Positions 1 through 8,506 of a DNA stretch of 64,000 bases are shown here, piece after piece. Below the pieces are notes generated by a model, which was given only the letters and a program-made list of their open reading frames with translations, was not told the origin of the DNA and did not search any database. How positions within the stretch are numbered: position 1 is the first letter of the stretch; the number at the start of each line of letters is the position of its first letter. Source of the stretch: Myxococcota bacterium (lineage in GTDB: Bacteria; Myxococcota_A; UBA796); contig JAQXDW010000054.1 of the NCBI GenBank assembly GCA_029251165.1, positions 142,896 to 206,895 of the forward strand. Direction: 5' to 3'. The position numbers and the translations under genes were made by a program.

Positions 1-246
1 ACAGGCAAGCGCGATGGCCGCATCGTAGCGACCGGTGGCGGCGATCTTACTGGCCAGCAGCGGGACTTCGTAGGCCCCCGGAGCCCAGACGACATCGACA
101 CGAGACTCGGTGTCCACACCGTGACGGCGCAGGGTGTCCAGTGCCCCCTCCATCAGCCGGCCCGTGATGAAGTCGTTGAAGCGGGAGACGATCAGGACGT
201 ACTTTCCGCCGCTGTCGATCAAGTCACCTTCGATAACCCGTGGCAT
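1..246 (-). CDS. ribH: 6,7-dimethyl-8-ribityllumazine synthase, N-terminal part (cut by window edge)
   Basis: Lumazine synthase condenses 5-amino-6-ribitylamino-uracil with dihydroxybutanone phosphate, the penultimate step of riboflavin synthesis in the cytoplasm. The reading frame starts MPRVIEGDLIDSGGKYVLIV and contains the family signatures VSRFNDFITGRLMEGAL and VWAPGAYEVPLLASKIA, the latter contributing to the substrate pocket. About 82 of roughly 155 residues are present; the gene runs off the left end. It is the last visible gene of the minus-strand rib cluster, 79 bp after ribB. Identity is secure; only the C-terminus is unseen. Confidence 0.93.
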   Translation of the reverse strand, partial: MPRVIEGDLIDSGGKYVLIVSRFNDFITGRLMEGALDTLRRHGVDTESRVDVVWAPGAYEVPLLASKIAATGRYDAAIALAC

Positions 247-325
247 GGTGCCCTCTTTTCGATTCGTTTCAGGGTTTTGCTGCGTGTATCACACCGCCCC
301 AGTCCTGTCGGACCAGAGCCCGGTG

Positions 326-1552
326 TCACCCGCCGATGAGTCCAGGGATGAGATCGCCCAGGCGCATCCGGCGCTTCTCGACCTGCTCGATGTTGTCCTC
401 GGAGACCGGAACGGTCAGCGGAACGTTCTCGACGATCTCCAGCCGGAAGGCCTCAAGACCAACGATCTTGCGTGGGTTGTTGGTCATCAGGCGAAGCTGC
501 TGGATCCCCAGGCCCACCAGGATCTGCGCACCGGTCCCAAGGTCTCGGAGGGCTCCCTCGGGCGAGGGCTTGGGCCGGGGCTCGTCAGACTGCACACCGA
601 GGTGCTTGCGGATCCGAGCGAGGGTAGAGGCCGTGTCGGAGGTGTTGAGGTGCAGGTACAGCAGCGCACCGCGGCCTTCCTTGGCGATCTTGCGCAGCGC
701 GACCTCGATCTGGAGGCTGCTGTCAGAGACGCTCCCGCCGAAGACGTCGATGACCGGGCAAGCGGCCTGCACCCGTGCGAGCACCGGCTCTCCGCTGCCG
801 ATGTCACCCATCCACAGCGCGAGGTGGAGGGCGTCGTCGTGGGAGCGGTAGATGCGAGCGTTGAAGTCGCCGATTCCAGCAACGGGGAGGATGGAGTCGA
901 GGACTGGCGTGACCAGGACCTCGTTGCGCATCCGCCAGCGGATGATGTCTGCGACGGTGACGATGCGAAGCTCGTGGGTCGCGGCAAACTTCTCGAGATC
1001 AGGCAGACGGGCCATGGTGCCGTCTTCGTTCATGATCTCGCAGATGACCCCCGCCGGGCTCAGCCCAGCGAGGCGCGCGAGATCCACGGAGCCCTCGGTC
1101 TGTCCGGTTCGGACAAGGACGCCGCCATCGCGTGCGCGAAGCGGGAAGATGTGGCCGGGCGTGACCAGATCCTGCGGGCCGCTGCTCGGATCGATGGCGA
1201 CCTTGACCGTCTGCGAACGATCCGCCGCAGAGATGCCAGTCGAGACGCCCTCGCGGGCCTCGATCGAGACGGTAAATGCGGTGTGGTAGGGGCTCTGGTT
1301 GTTGGTCGCCATCATCGGCAGCGCCAGCTGATCGACCCGCTCTTCCGTCAGCGTCAGGCAGATAAGCCCGCGGCCGTGGGTTGCCATGAAGTTGATCGCC
1401 TCTGGGGTGATCGCATCGGCGGCAAGGGTAAGGTCGCCTTCGTTCTCTCGGTCCTCGTCGTCGACGAGGATGACCATCCGACCTGCTCGGATGTCTTCCA
1501 AGGCGTATTCGACCCGCTTCAGCGGATCCGGATCCATGACCACAAAGCTCAT
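326..1552 (-). CDS. ribB: RibB with degenerate GTP cyclohydrolase II-like C-terminal domain (RibBX type)
   Basis: The N-terminal half (about residues 10-210) is 3,4-dihydroxy-2-butanone-4-phosphate synthase, making the four-carbon precursor of lumazine; [24 protein letters not shown] and [17 protein letters not shown] are clear. The usual GHTEA motif reads GQTEG. The C-terminal half aligns with GTP cyclohydrolase II, but of the three zinc cysteines only the first survives (about C265); the other two are Ser (about S276 and S278), and the catalytic QEGRGIGL segment is gone. That domain is unlikely to hydrolyse GTP, so this matches the RibBX class described in Proteobacteria and a true RibA must exist elsewhere. 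Start chosen at the ATG six bases after AGGAG; a GTG lies one codon earlier. Confidence 0.9.
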   Translation of the reverse strand: MSFVVMDPDPLKRVEYALEDIRAGRMVILVDDEDRENEGDLTLAADAITPEAINFMATHGRGLICLTLTEERVDQLALPMMATNNQSPYHTAFTVSIEAREGVSTGISAADRSQTVKVAIDPSSGPQDLVTPGHIFPLRARDGGVLVRTGQTEGSVDLARLAGLSPAGVICEIMNEDGTMARLPDLEKFAATHELRIVTVADIIRWRMRNEVLVTPVLDSILPVAGIGDFNARIYRSHDDALHLALWMGDIGSGEPVLARVQAACPVIDVFGGSVSDSSLQIEVALRKIAKEGRGALLYLHLNTSDTASTLARIRKHLGVQSDEPRPKPSPEGALRDLGTGAQILVGLGIQQLRLMTNNPRKIVGLEAFRLEIVENVPLTVPVSEDNIEQVEKRRMRLGDLIPGLIGG

Positions 1553-1611
1553 CACTCTCTCCTGAGGCCGACTCCCTATCCCGGAAGACGCAGCCTGTGT
1601 GTCAACAAGAT

Positions 1612-2307
1612 TCAGCCGCTGCGATAGCCAAGCTGAGCGAGGCGCTCGAAGCTCAGCTTCCCCGAGTGCTCCCCATCGCCGGATCGGGCGGAGAGAAGTC
1701 GCTCCAGGTAGCGGGCGACCATGTCGACCTCGATGTTTACGTGGCTTCCCGCCGCCAGCTCACCGAGGAGCGTCTCGATGATGGTGTACGGCACAATGTT
1801 GATCCGACAGGTATCGCTGAGGACCTCGTTGACCGTCAGGCTCACGCCGTTGATCGCGATGGAGCCCTTGGTGGCGATGTAGCGCATCAGGCTGGGCGGC
1901 GGCTGAAGCCACAGAATCCAGCTCTCGCGCTCCTGAGACAGGCTCTGGACGACACCCACCCCGTCGACGTGCCCCTGGACCATGTGGCCATCCAGCCGAT
2001 CTCCCATCCGCAGCGCACGCTCCAGCTGAACCCGGTCTCCGGCGCGCAGGCCCCCGATGATCGTCGTCTCCAGGGTCTCTGCCCCGGCGGCGAGGGTGAA
2101 GGTGTATGGAGGCTCGATCGCTTCAACCGTCAGGCACACCCCCATTACAGCGATCGAGTCGCCGAGGCCGACCTGCTCCCGATCTGCGCTCCCGACTCCT
2201 GCCGCAGCAGAGACCGGCAGCGGCGAGCGAATCTGGAGGGTCTTCCCTCGCCCGCGGGGGACCACGGAGGTGACCTCACCGAGCTGCTCGACGATTCCGC
2301 TAAACAT
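1612..2307 (-). CDS. ribE: Riboflavin synthase alpha subunit
   Basis: This enzyme dismutates two 6,7-dimethyl-8-ribityllumazine molecules into riboflavin and the pyrimidine that recycles to RibH. The 231-residue protein begins MFSGIVEQLGEV, the invariant N-terminus of the family. It has two lumazine-binding barrels: the first with SIAVMGVCLTVEAIE and the second with SIAINGVSLTVNEVL, each preceded by GDRLDGHMVQGHVDGVG-type sequence. The start overlaps the ribD stop by 8 bp, so translation is probably coupled. Longer upstream frames in this register are only the antisense of ribD coding sequence. Length is normal (about 200-230). Confidence 0.95.
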   Translation of the reverse strand: MFSGIVEQLGEVTSVVPRGRGKTLQIRSPLPVSAAAGVGSADREQVGLGDSIAVMGVCLTVEAIEPPYTFTLAAGAETLETTIIGGLRAGDRVQLERALRMGDRLDGHMVQGHVDGVGVVQSLSQERESWILWLQPPPSLMRYIATKGSIAINGVSLTVNEVLSDTCRINIVPYTIIETLLGELAAGSHVNIEVDMVARYLERLLSARSGDGEHSGKLSFERLAQLGYRSG

Positions 2308-2935
2308 CACGCCTCTCCATCGAGATCTGAACATCTCCGCCAACAATCTCAACCTTGACGACCGAGAACGTCGGGGCTTCCGCGAGCGCCCAGGGCACAC
2401 CGCCGACGAAGCCTGCACCGCCGGCCAGGATCTTGGGAGCGACGAACAGCTCCAGCCGATCGACCATTCCCGCACCGAGCAGGCTGCGGTGAACGTGCGC
2501 GCCGCCCTCCACGAGAACGCCGGTCACGCCGCGCGCAGACAGCTCCGCCATGATCGCCGACAGATCGAGTCCGCCGGCTGTCCTTGAGACCCGCACGATG
2601 TCCGCAGGCAGCACCCGCTCTGGCGCATCCGGGGCACAGAAGATCAGCGGGCGCCGACCGGCAGTGAGGACACGCGCATCATCTGGGATGCGCAGCCTGG
2701 AGTCGAGGATGACCGGCAGGGCATCGCGCCCACCATCGATGCGGGTGTTCAGGGAAGGGTCATCGGCGAGCAGGGTGCCCGAGCCGACCAGGACCGCGCC
2801 CAGCTCGCTGCGGAGGCGGTGCCCGGCCATTCGAGCCTCAGGGCCGGTGATCCACTGGCTGCGACCGTACGCATCGGCGATGCGTCCATCGAGGGTGATC
2901 CCGGCCTTGAGCACGACGAGCGGACGCGGACTCAC
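2300..2935 (-). CDS. ribD: Riboflavin-specific reductase domain (RibD C-terminal half only)
   Basis: The 211-residue protein is the NADPH-dependent 5-amino-6-(5-phosphoribosylamino)uracil reductase domain of RibD: VVLKAGITLDGRIAD, SQWITGPEAR, AVLVGSGTLLADDPSLNTR and VTGVLVEGGAHVHRSLL are diagnostic. The N-terminal zinc deaminase domain of bifunctional RibD (HAE and PCxxxGxxxPC motifs, about 145 residues) is absent, and the upstream sequence is nrdR, so this is not a missed start. The deaminase must be supplied elsewhere. Start GTG overlaps the nrdR stop by 4 bp; the 3' end overlaps ribE. The protein is complete as a stand-alone reductase, as in archaeal and some bacterial pathways. Confidence 0.92.
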   Translation of the reverse strand: MSPRPLVVLKAGITLDGRIADAYGRSQWITGPEARMAGHRLRSELGAVLVGSGTLLADDPSLNTRIDGGRDALPVILDSRLRIPDDARVLTAGRRPLIFCAPDAPERVLPADIVRVSRTAGGLDLSAIMAELSARGVTGVLVEGGAHVHRSLLGAGMVDRLELFVAPKILAGGAGFVGGVPWALAEAPTFSVVKVEIVGGDVQISMERRDV

Positions 2936-3405
2936 TCTTCGACCGGTCTGGGATGGGCTTCAGCGTCGGTCCAGGGCTTGAGCAGGAGCAGAAAGTCTGA
3001 GGGCGTCTGGACATCCTGGTAGACGCTGGCAAACCGCAGGTAGCCGACCAGATCGAGGCTGCGCAGCTCTGCGAGCACCTGTCGCCCGATATCATCGGCG
3101 TCCAGTTCATTCCCACCCGACGCCAGCAGGGCATTCTCGATGCGATCGGCAGCGTCCTCGAGGGCCTGCGCAGAGATGGCCCGCTTGCGACAGGCGAGCT
3201 GGAGTCCCTGGAGCACCTTGAGGCGCTCAAATGGCTCTCGAGAGCCGTCCTTCTTCACCACCAGCGGGATCTTGCGCTCGATGCGCTCATAGGTCGTGAA
3301 CCGGAACCCACAGCCCAGGCACTGACGCCGGCGGCGGATCCCCACACCGACCGATCGGGTCTCGATCACCTTGGAGTCCGGGTTCTGGCACTGCAAGCAC
3401 TTCAA
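2932..3405 (-). CDS. nrdR: Transcriptional repressor NrdR
   Basis: NrdR senses ATP/dATP and represses ribonucleotide reductase genes through NrdR boxes. The 157-residue protein has the N-terminal zinc ribbon (MKCLQC...[13 protein letters not shown]) followed by the ATP-cone ([20 protein letters not shown], then [28 protein letters not shown]), the exact family architecture. It starts at a TTG inside the 4-bp overlap with the glyA stop and ends in a 4-bp overlap with ribD, so it is translationally coupled on both sides. Its place between glyA and the rib genes is the conserved deltaproteobacterial order. Confidence 0.96.
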   Translation of the reverse strand: MKCLQCQNPDSKVIETRSVGVGIRRRRQCLGCGFRFTTYERIERKIPLVVKKDGSREPFERLKVLQGLQLACRKRAISAQALEDAADRIENALLASGGNELDADDIGRQVLAELRSLDLVGYLRFASVYQDVQTPSDFLLLLKPWTDAEAHPRPVEE

Positions 3406-4670
3406 CGCTGGGCCGCCTCCGGGTAGACCGGGTGACGACCGCAGAGGGCATGGATCTCACCCTTGATGCGGGCCAAGAGGGACTCATCAGCAGGGTTTTC
3501 CAGGACATCGACGATGTAGTCGGCCACCTGCTTGGACTCAGAGACGCCCATGCCACGAGTGGTCATGGCTGGGGTTCCGACACGGATACCAGAGGTGACG
3601 AATGGACTGCGCTTCTCACCGGGTACCGTGTTCTTGTTCGTGGTGATGCCAGCCCGCCCCAGCGCAGCCTCGCCTTCCTTGCCGCTGATGTCGCGCTCGG
3701 AGAGGTCGATGAGCATGAGGTGGTTGTCCGTGCCGCCGCTGACCAGGGACATCCCGCGCTCCATGAGGCGCTCGGCCATCGCGGAGGCGTTTTCGATCAC
3801 CGCAGCGGAGTAGTCGGTGAACGACGGCTGGAGGGCCTCGCCAAACGCGACCGCCTTGGCGGCGATGACGTGCATCAGCGGTCCGCCCTGGGTGCCCGGG
3901 AAGACCGCCCCGTTGACGCCCTTCATCAGCGCGCGCTGCGCCATGATGAGCCCACCCCGAGGCCCGCGAAGGGTCTTGTGCGTGGTGGTGGTGACGTAGT
4001 GGCAGTGGGGGAACGGGCTGGGGTGGTGGCCGGTGACGACGAGCCCAGCGATGTGGGCGATGTCCGCCAGCAGCAGCGCGCCGACCTCATCCGCGACCGA
4101 ACGGAACGCCGCAAAGTCGATGATGCGTGGGTAGGCAGAGGCACCACAGACGATGAGCTTGGGGCGGGTCTTGAGTGCCTGCTGTCGGACCATGTCCATG
4201 TCGATGCGACCGGTGGTCGGGGACAGCTGGTAGTGAGACGCGCTGTACAGCTTGCCGGAGCTGTTGACCGGCGAGCCGTGGGTGAGGTGCCCGCCGTGAG
4301 AGAGATCGAGGCCGAGGATGGTGTCGCCGGCCTCCAGCGCAGCGAGGTAGACTGCGGAGTTGGCCTGGGCACCGGCATGGGGCTGGACGTTGACGCCGAT
4401 GTCGCAGCCCTCGACCATGAACAGCTGCCGGGCACGCTTACGGGCGATGTTCTCGACGACGTCCACGTGCTCGCAGCCGCCGTAGTACCGCCGCTTCGGG
4501 AGCCCCTCGGCGTACTTGTTGGTCAGCGCAGAGCCCATCGCCTCCATGACCGCACGAGAGGTGTAGTTCTCTGAAGCGATCAGCTCCAGATCGTCCTGCT
4601 GACGTCGGATCTCATTCTGGATGGAGGCAAAGACCGCAGGGTCCGTGCTCTGGATGTGGGGGAAATTCAT
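3402..4670 (-). CDS. glyA: Serine hydroxymethyltransferase
   Basis: GlyA interconverts serine and glycine with tetrahydrofolate and is the main source of one-carbon units. The 422-residue protein has the PLP-binding lysine in [13 protein letters not shown], the folate/substrate motifs [10 protein letters not shown] and [14 protein letters not shown], and the C-terminal [15 protein letters not shown]. The start is the ATG in the 4-bp overlap with the rpiB stop; sequence further upstream in this frame is antisense-type shadow of rpiB. Length matches the family (about 415-430). It lies between rpiB and nrdR in a single overlapping transcription unit. Confidence 0.97.
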   Translation of the reverse strand: MNFPHIQSTDPAVFASIQNEIRRQQDDLELIASENYTSRAVMEAMGSALTNKYAEGLPKRRYYGGCEHVDVVENIARKRARQLFMVEGCDIGVNVQPHAGAQANSAVYLAALEAGDTILGLDLSHGGHLTHGSPVNSSGKLYSASHYQLSPTTGRIDMDMVRQQALKTRPKLIVCGASAYPRIIDFAAFRSVADEVGALLLADIAHIAGLVVTGHHPSPFPHCHYVTTTTHKTLRGPRGGLIMAQRALMKGVNGAVFPGTQGGPLMHVIAAKAVAFGEALQPSFTDYSAAVIENASAMAERLMERGMSLVSGGTDNHLMLIDLSERDISGKEGEAALGRAGITTNKNTVPGEKRSPFVTSGIRVGTPAMTTRGMGVSESKQVADYIVDVLENPADESLLARIKGEIHALCGRHPVYPEAAQR

Positions 4671-5110
4671 GCATGCTCCAGTGCGCTGATCTTGTTTACC
4701 CGGCGCTGATGCCGCCCGCCCTCGAACTCTGTGGCGATCCAGGCCTTCACGATCGCCAGGGCCAGCCCGCCGCCGACCACCCGCTCGCCGATGCACAGGA
4801 CGTTGGCGTCGTTGTGCTGGCGGGTTGCTGCGGCGGAGAAGGTGTCGGAGATCACCGCGGCACGCACGCCAGCGACCTTGTTGGCCGCCATCGACATTCC
4901 CACACCGGTTCCGCAGACCAGGAGTCCCCAGTCCGCCTCACCATTGGCAACCGCCAGCGCAACCGGACGGGCATAGTCTGGGTAGTCGCAGCTGTCCGCG
5001 GTGTGGGTGCCGAGGTCACTCAGCTCCACTCCGTCGAGAGTCTTCAGGTAGGAGACCAGCTCGGTCTTCAGTTTGAGACCAGCATGGTCTGAGCCAACAA
5101 CGATCCGCAT
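4667..5110 (-). CDS. rpiB: Ribose-5-phosphate isomerase B
   Basis: RpiB interconverts ribose-5-phosphate and ribulose-5-phosphate; the product also feeds RibB further along the cluster. The 147-residue protein begins [15 protein letters not shown] and carries SCDYPDYA, the phosphate-binding loop [16 protein letters not shown] and the catalytic-region [15 protein letters not shown]. The start was placed at the conserved MRI rather than 21 codons upstream, where the frame runs into fabF coding sequence; an AGGC-rich stretch precedes it weakly. It is 10 bp from fabF and overlaps glyA by 4 bp. Confidence 0.95.
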   Translation of the reverse strand: MRIVVGSDHAGLKLKTELVSYLKTLDGVELSDLGTHTADSCDYPDYARPVALAVANGEADWGLLVCGTGVGMSMAANKVAGVRAAVISDTFSAAATRQHNDANVLCIGERVVGGGLALAIVKAWIATEFEGGRHQRRVNKISALEHA

Positions 5111-5120
5111 CGAGCCTCCA

Positions 5121-6356
5121 TCAGCCGCTCCAGCGGCGGAAGATAAGCGTGGCGTTGGCCCCACCAAATCCAAACGCGTTGGACAGCGCCACCTTGATGT
5201 CAGCCTTTCGAGCAGACTTCGGTAGATCCAGCTTGATGTCTGGATCCACGTTCTTCAGGGTGGCGTTGGGGGGAATCACGCCATGATGGAGGGCAAGCAC
5301 AGAGAGCACTGCCTCCAGTCCGCCAGCCGCTCCGAGGAGGTGGCCGGTCATCGACTTGGTCGATGAGACCGCAATCGAGGAGGTGTGCTCCCCAAAGACG
5401 GTGTGGATTGCCGCGGCCTCGTGAACGTCGTTCTGCGGGGTCGAGGTGCCGTGAGCGTTGATGTAGTCAACCGACTCAGGACCGAGCCCAGCGCTGCGGA
5501 GAGCACCGGCCATGCAGCGCGCGGCGCCGGCGTGGCCTGGCGGGGGCGCGGTGATGTGGTGGGCATCGGTGGTGTTGTGGTAGCCGATGATCTCGGCGTA
5601 GATTCGCGCACCGCGAGCCATGGCGGAGTCGAGGTCCTCCAGGATGAGGATCCCGGCCCCCTCGCCCATCACAAAGCCGTCTCGCTCCACATCGAACGGA
5701 CGGCTGGCGCGCTCCGGCTCGTCGTGGTGACGGGACAAAGCCCGCATCACCGAGAACCCGGCAATGGACAGCGGGGTGATCGGCGCCTCGGCGCCGCCCG
5801 CGATGATGAGATCGGCGCCGCCAGTGGCGATCGCACGCCAGGCCTCTCCGATGCTGTGGTTGCCCACCGCACAGGCCGTCGAGATGCACAGGCTCGGACC
5901 CATCGCGCCGTAGCGGATGGCAATGTGGCCGCCGGTGAGGTTGGAGAGGCTCTTGGGGATGAAGAACGCGCTGACCGCGCGCGGGCCGCGCTCGTTGACC
6001 GCAATGGCGCCCTGCTCAATCTCGTTGATCCCACCGATCCCGCTGCCGACATAGACCCCAGCAGACTCACCGAGCGGTGCATCTGGGTCGAGACCGGCAT
6101 CGCAGACCGCCTCGTGTGCAGCGACCATGCCGTACTGGGTGAACAGATCCATCCGCCGAACGTCACGCCGACCGATGCAGACCGAGGGATCAAAACCCTT
6201 GATCTCTGCCGCAATACGGACCCGCCACCCGTCCGTCTCGAACCGAGTGATCAGACCCGTGCCGGACTGGCCTGCGGTGATCGCCGCCCAGTTACTGTCG
6301 CGGGTCAGACCACAGGGGCTGACCGCACCCAGTCCTGTAACGACGACCCGTCGCAT
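5121..6356 (-). CDS. fabF: 3-oxoacyl-[acyl-carrier-protein] synthase II
   Basis: KAS II elongates acyl-ACP with malonyl-ACP in type II fatty acid synthesis. The 411-residue protein shows the Cys-His-His triad: the nucleophile in SISTACAVGNHSIGEA, first His in INAHGTSTPQND and second His in KSMTGHLLGAAGGLEA. The N-terminus MRRVVVTGLGAVSPCG and C-terminus SNAFGFGGANATLIFRR are classical. It follows acpP by 2 bp. The enzymes usually encoded between plsX and acpP in related genomes (fabH, fabD, fabG) are not here and must lie elsewhere. Confidence 0.97.
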   Translation of the reverse strand: MRRVVVTGLGAVSPCGLTRDSNWAAITAGQSGTGLITRFETDGWRVRIAAEIKGFDPSVCIGRRDVRRMDLFTQYGMVAAHEAVCDAGLDPDAPLGESAGVYVGSGIGGINEIEQGAIAVNERGPRAVSAFFIPKSLSNLTGGHIAIRYGAMGPSLCISTACAVGNHSIGEAWRAIATGGADLIIAGGAEAPITPLSIAGFSVMRALSRHHDEPERASRPFDVERDGFVMGEGAGILILEDLDSAMARGARIYAEIIGYHNTTDAHHITAPPPGHAGAARCMAGALRSAGLGPESVDYINAHGTSTPQNDVHEAAAIHTVFGEHTSSIAVSSTKSMTGHLLGAAGGLEAVLSVLALHHGVIPPNATLKNVDPDIKLDLPKSARKADIKVALSNAFGFGGANATLIFRRWSG

Positions 6357-6358
6357 TC

Positions 6359-6601
6359 TCAGCCCTGTTCGAGGATGTAGTCGATGGCATCCTGGACCGT
6401 CGAGATCTTCTCGGCGTCTTCATCGGGGATCTCGATGTTGAAATCCTTCTCGATGAGCATCACAAGCTCGACGATATCGAGGCTATCGGCTCCAAGATCG
6501 TCAATAAAGGAAGAGTCCAGCGCGATCTCCTCCTCGCTGACGCCGAGGCTCTGGCAGATGAGATCTTTGACCTTGGCGACGACTTCTTCTTTCTTGGCCA
6601 T
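6359..6601 (-). CDS. acpP: Acyl carrier protein
   Basis: The 80-residue acidic four-helix protein carries growing acyl chains on a phosphopantetheine attached to Ser in [24 protein letters not shown] and [16 protein letters not shown] are typical. A good ribosome-binding site (GGGAGCGCCAG region) precedes the ATG. It sits 2 bp upstream of fabF and 60 bp downstream of plsX, so it is likely cotranscribed with both. Confidence 0.97.
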   Translation of the reverse strand: MAKKEEVVAKVKDLICQSLGVSEEEIALDSSFIDDLGADSLDIVELVMLIEKDFNIEIPDEDAEKISTVQDAIDYILEQG

Positions 6602-6661
6602 CTGGCGCTCCCTTCGATGGGTGAGATGAAGGCGCCCTATATAGCCGAGGGAGCCAAGAGG

Positions 6662-7651
6662 TCAACCTTCTGCGGCACTGGCAGCCGCCATCGTCTGCTC
6701 AAGCTGCGCCACGATGCCATGAGAGGCAAGCTGAGAGGCTTGCTGGATGGCCCCAAACACCGCCCCGCTGTCCGACCGGCCGTGCCCGATGACGACCACG
6801 CCCTTTACGCCGAGCAGCAGTCCGCCGCCGAATTCTGCGTAGTCGGTTCGTTTGCGGAAGCGCCGAAGTGCCCCCTGTAGCAACCAAGCCCCCAGGCGTC
6901 CGGCAGTGTAGCGGACGATCTCTTCCTTGAGCAGTCGGCTGACCACCTCCGCAGTGGACTCGACAGTCTTGAGCATGACGTTGCCGACGAAGCCATCGCA
7001 GACCAGCACATCGCAGCCACCGCGAAAAGCCTCCGTCGGCTCGATCTGTCCGATAAAATTGACCGGAAGCGCTCGAATCAAGCCCTCGGCCGCACGGACC
7101 TGCTCGTTGCCCTTGCCAGCCTCGTGGCCGTTGGAGAGCAGGCCAATTCGCGGGGCCGTTAGCCCCTGCCCGGCGACCGCATAGCAATGCCCCATCAGGG
7201 CGAACAGGGCGAGGTGCTCGGGCCGACAGTCGACGTTGGCGCCGAGGTCGAGCAGCACAAGCTGTCCGCCGTCTACCCGTGGGACCACCGCGCTCACGCC
7301 CGGGCGGGAGACACCGGGAATGCGCCCGAGCCGGAACAGCGCCGACGCCATTGCTGCGCCCGTGCTGCCACAGCTCACCGCCCCAGCAGCGCGCCCCTCT
7401 GCGACGGCCTGGAGCGCAACCGAGATGCTGGCGCCTTTCTTGCGACGGACCGCCGCCACTGGCGGCTCATCCATCCCGATGACCTCAGCGGCATGCTGAA
7501 TGGGGAGCGAGACGCCTCGGGGAATCAGCGGTGCCAGCTGAGCCTCATCGCCAACCAGAAGCACAGAAAGGCCGGCACGCACTGCGTGCACGGCTCCTGC
7601 GACAATTGCACCTGGGGCCTGGTCCCCTCCCATCGCATCCAGGGCAATCAC
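6662..7651 (-). CDS. plsX: Phosphate acyltransferase PlsX
   Basis: PlsX makes acyl-phosphate from acyl-ACP for the first acylation of glycerol-3-phosphate in phospholipid synthesis at the membrane. The 329-residue protein starts IALDAMGGDQAPGAIVAGA and contains VSCGSTGAAMASALFRLGRIPGVSRP, LDLGANVDCRPEHLALFA and VCDGFVGNVMLKTVE, all family signatures. The start is GTG; no strong Shine-Dalgarno is visible, but rpmF ends only 33 bp upstream, suggesting coupling. Length is typical (about 330-350). Confidence 0.95.
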   Translation of the reverse strand: MIALDAMGGDQAPGAIVAGAVHAVRAGLSVLLVGDEAQLAPLIPRGVSLPIQHAAEVIGMDEPPVAAVRRKKGASISVALQAVAEGRAAGAVSCGSTGAAMASALFRLGRIPGVSRPGVSAVVPRVDGGQLVLLDLGANVDCRPEHLALFALMGHCYAVAGQGLTAPRIGLLSNGHEAGKGNEQVRAAEGLIRALPVNFIGQIEPTEAFRGGCDVLVCDGFVGNVMLKTVESTAEVVSRLLKEEIVRYTAGRLGAWLLQGALRRFRKRTDYAEFGGGLLLGVKGVVVIGHGRSDSGAVFGAIQQASQLASHGIVAQLEQTMAAASAAEG

Positions 7652-7684
7652 CCTGGATTGTGGTGGGAGCGAATCAGTCAGGTG

Positions 7685-7885
7685 CTACTCCGCGGCCGGC
7701 TCGGCAGCAGACTGAGCGATGACCTGCACACCGCGGTAGACACCGCAGCTACCGCAGACGCGGTGGAGGAGCTTCAGCTCGCCGCAGTTCTCACAGAACT
7801 CGGAGGCAGCAGTGATTTTGAGGGCATCGTGGGCACGACGCATGCCCTTGCGTCGCTTGGAAGTACGCTTCTTGGGAACAGCCAT
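7685..7885 (-). CDS. rpmF: 50S ribosomal protein L32
   Basis: The 66-residue basic protein [20 protein letters not shown] is L32, bound near the peptidyl-transferase exit region of the 50S subunit. It is the zinc-binding (C+) form: CENC and CGSC pairs are separated by a short loop. Its place between a DUF177 gene and plsX is conserved across many bacteria. Confidence 0.96.
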   Translation of the reverse strand: MAVPKKRTSKRRKGMRRAHDALKITAASEFCENCGELKLLHRVCGSCGVYRGVQVIAQSAAEPAAE

Positions 7886-7933
7886 GGTTACACCGGGGAA
7901 GAAAGTATGAAGGAGATGGGAGCAGCTGAGAGA

Positions 7934-8449
7934 CTACTTGTTGGGAAGCTTGAGGCCTGAGAACGGTGAAGCCCTCTTGACCTCTGGACCCAAATCGTAG
8001 TCAATCTGACCACAGGTTCCAGAGGTTCGACGCTCAACACCGGGTGAATCACAGAGAATTCGCCCCGGCATCCACAGCATCAGCTGCTCAGACACGACGT
8101 CAGTCATATCCAGCAGTCGGCCATCAAACCAGCCCTCATCGAGATCATCTTCGTCGAGATCGCGATCGCCGGTGTCGGTCGGGTCTGCTGGAGCATAGCG
8201 AAGCGCGACTGGTCCGGAGAAACTGAGGGTCAGCTCAGCGAGGCACCGATCGCAGCTCGCGTCCAGGGTGAGCGAGCCTTCGCCGCTCACCACCACGCAC
8301 TCGTCGTCTCTTGTCACCATCAGCGACATCGAGAGCGACTTGGCAGTGACCTCTAAGGCCCGCTTCGCTGCGCTGGCGAGCCAGGGAGTGTTGAGGTCGA
8401 CCTGAACCGGGCGACCCCGGGCAGGAATATCATCAGCGGATATGCGCAT
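7934..8449 (-). CDS. yceD: YceD/DUF177 family protein (large ribosomal RNA accumulation protein)
   Basis: A 171-residue acidic protein with the DUF177 pattern: a Cys pair in LDASCDRCLAELTLSF, a later Cys in RILCDSPG and another in SGTCGQIDYDLGPEV, followed by PFSGLKLP. In Escherichia coli YceD is needed for normal 23S rRNA levels; the exact role is not settled. Almost always encoded directly before rpmF, as here (48 bp gap). Identification rests on this motif order plus neighbourhood. Confidence 0.85.
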   Translation of the reverse strand: MRISADDIPARGRPVQVDLNTPWLASAAKRALEVTAKSLSMSLMVTRDDECVVVSGEGSLTLDASCDRCLAELTLSFSGPVALRYAPADPTDTGDRDLDEDDLDEGWFDGRLLDMTDVVSEQLMLWMPGRILCDSPGVERRTSGTCGQIDYDLGPEVKRASPFSGLKLPNK

Positions 8450-8506
8450 CAGGCGCTCCGGGGGTTGAACCGGCAGCGTATATCTACAGCCCAGACCGGA
8501 GGCAAC

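Noticed and set aside
134..1627. Long plus-strand frame of 497 codons
   Set aside because: It is the antisense of ribB (and part of ribH/ribE); no start signal or family match.
1..8449. FMN riboswitch in the riboflavin cluster
   Set aside because: Genes overlap or lie within tens of bases, and no RFN-element-like conserved sequence is visible.
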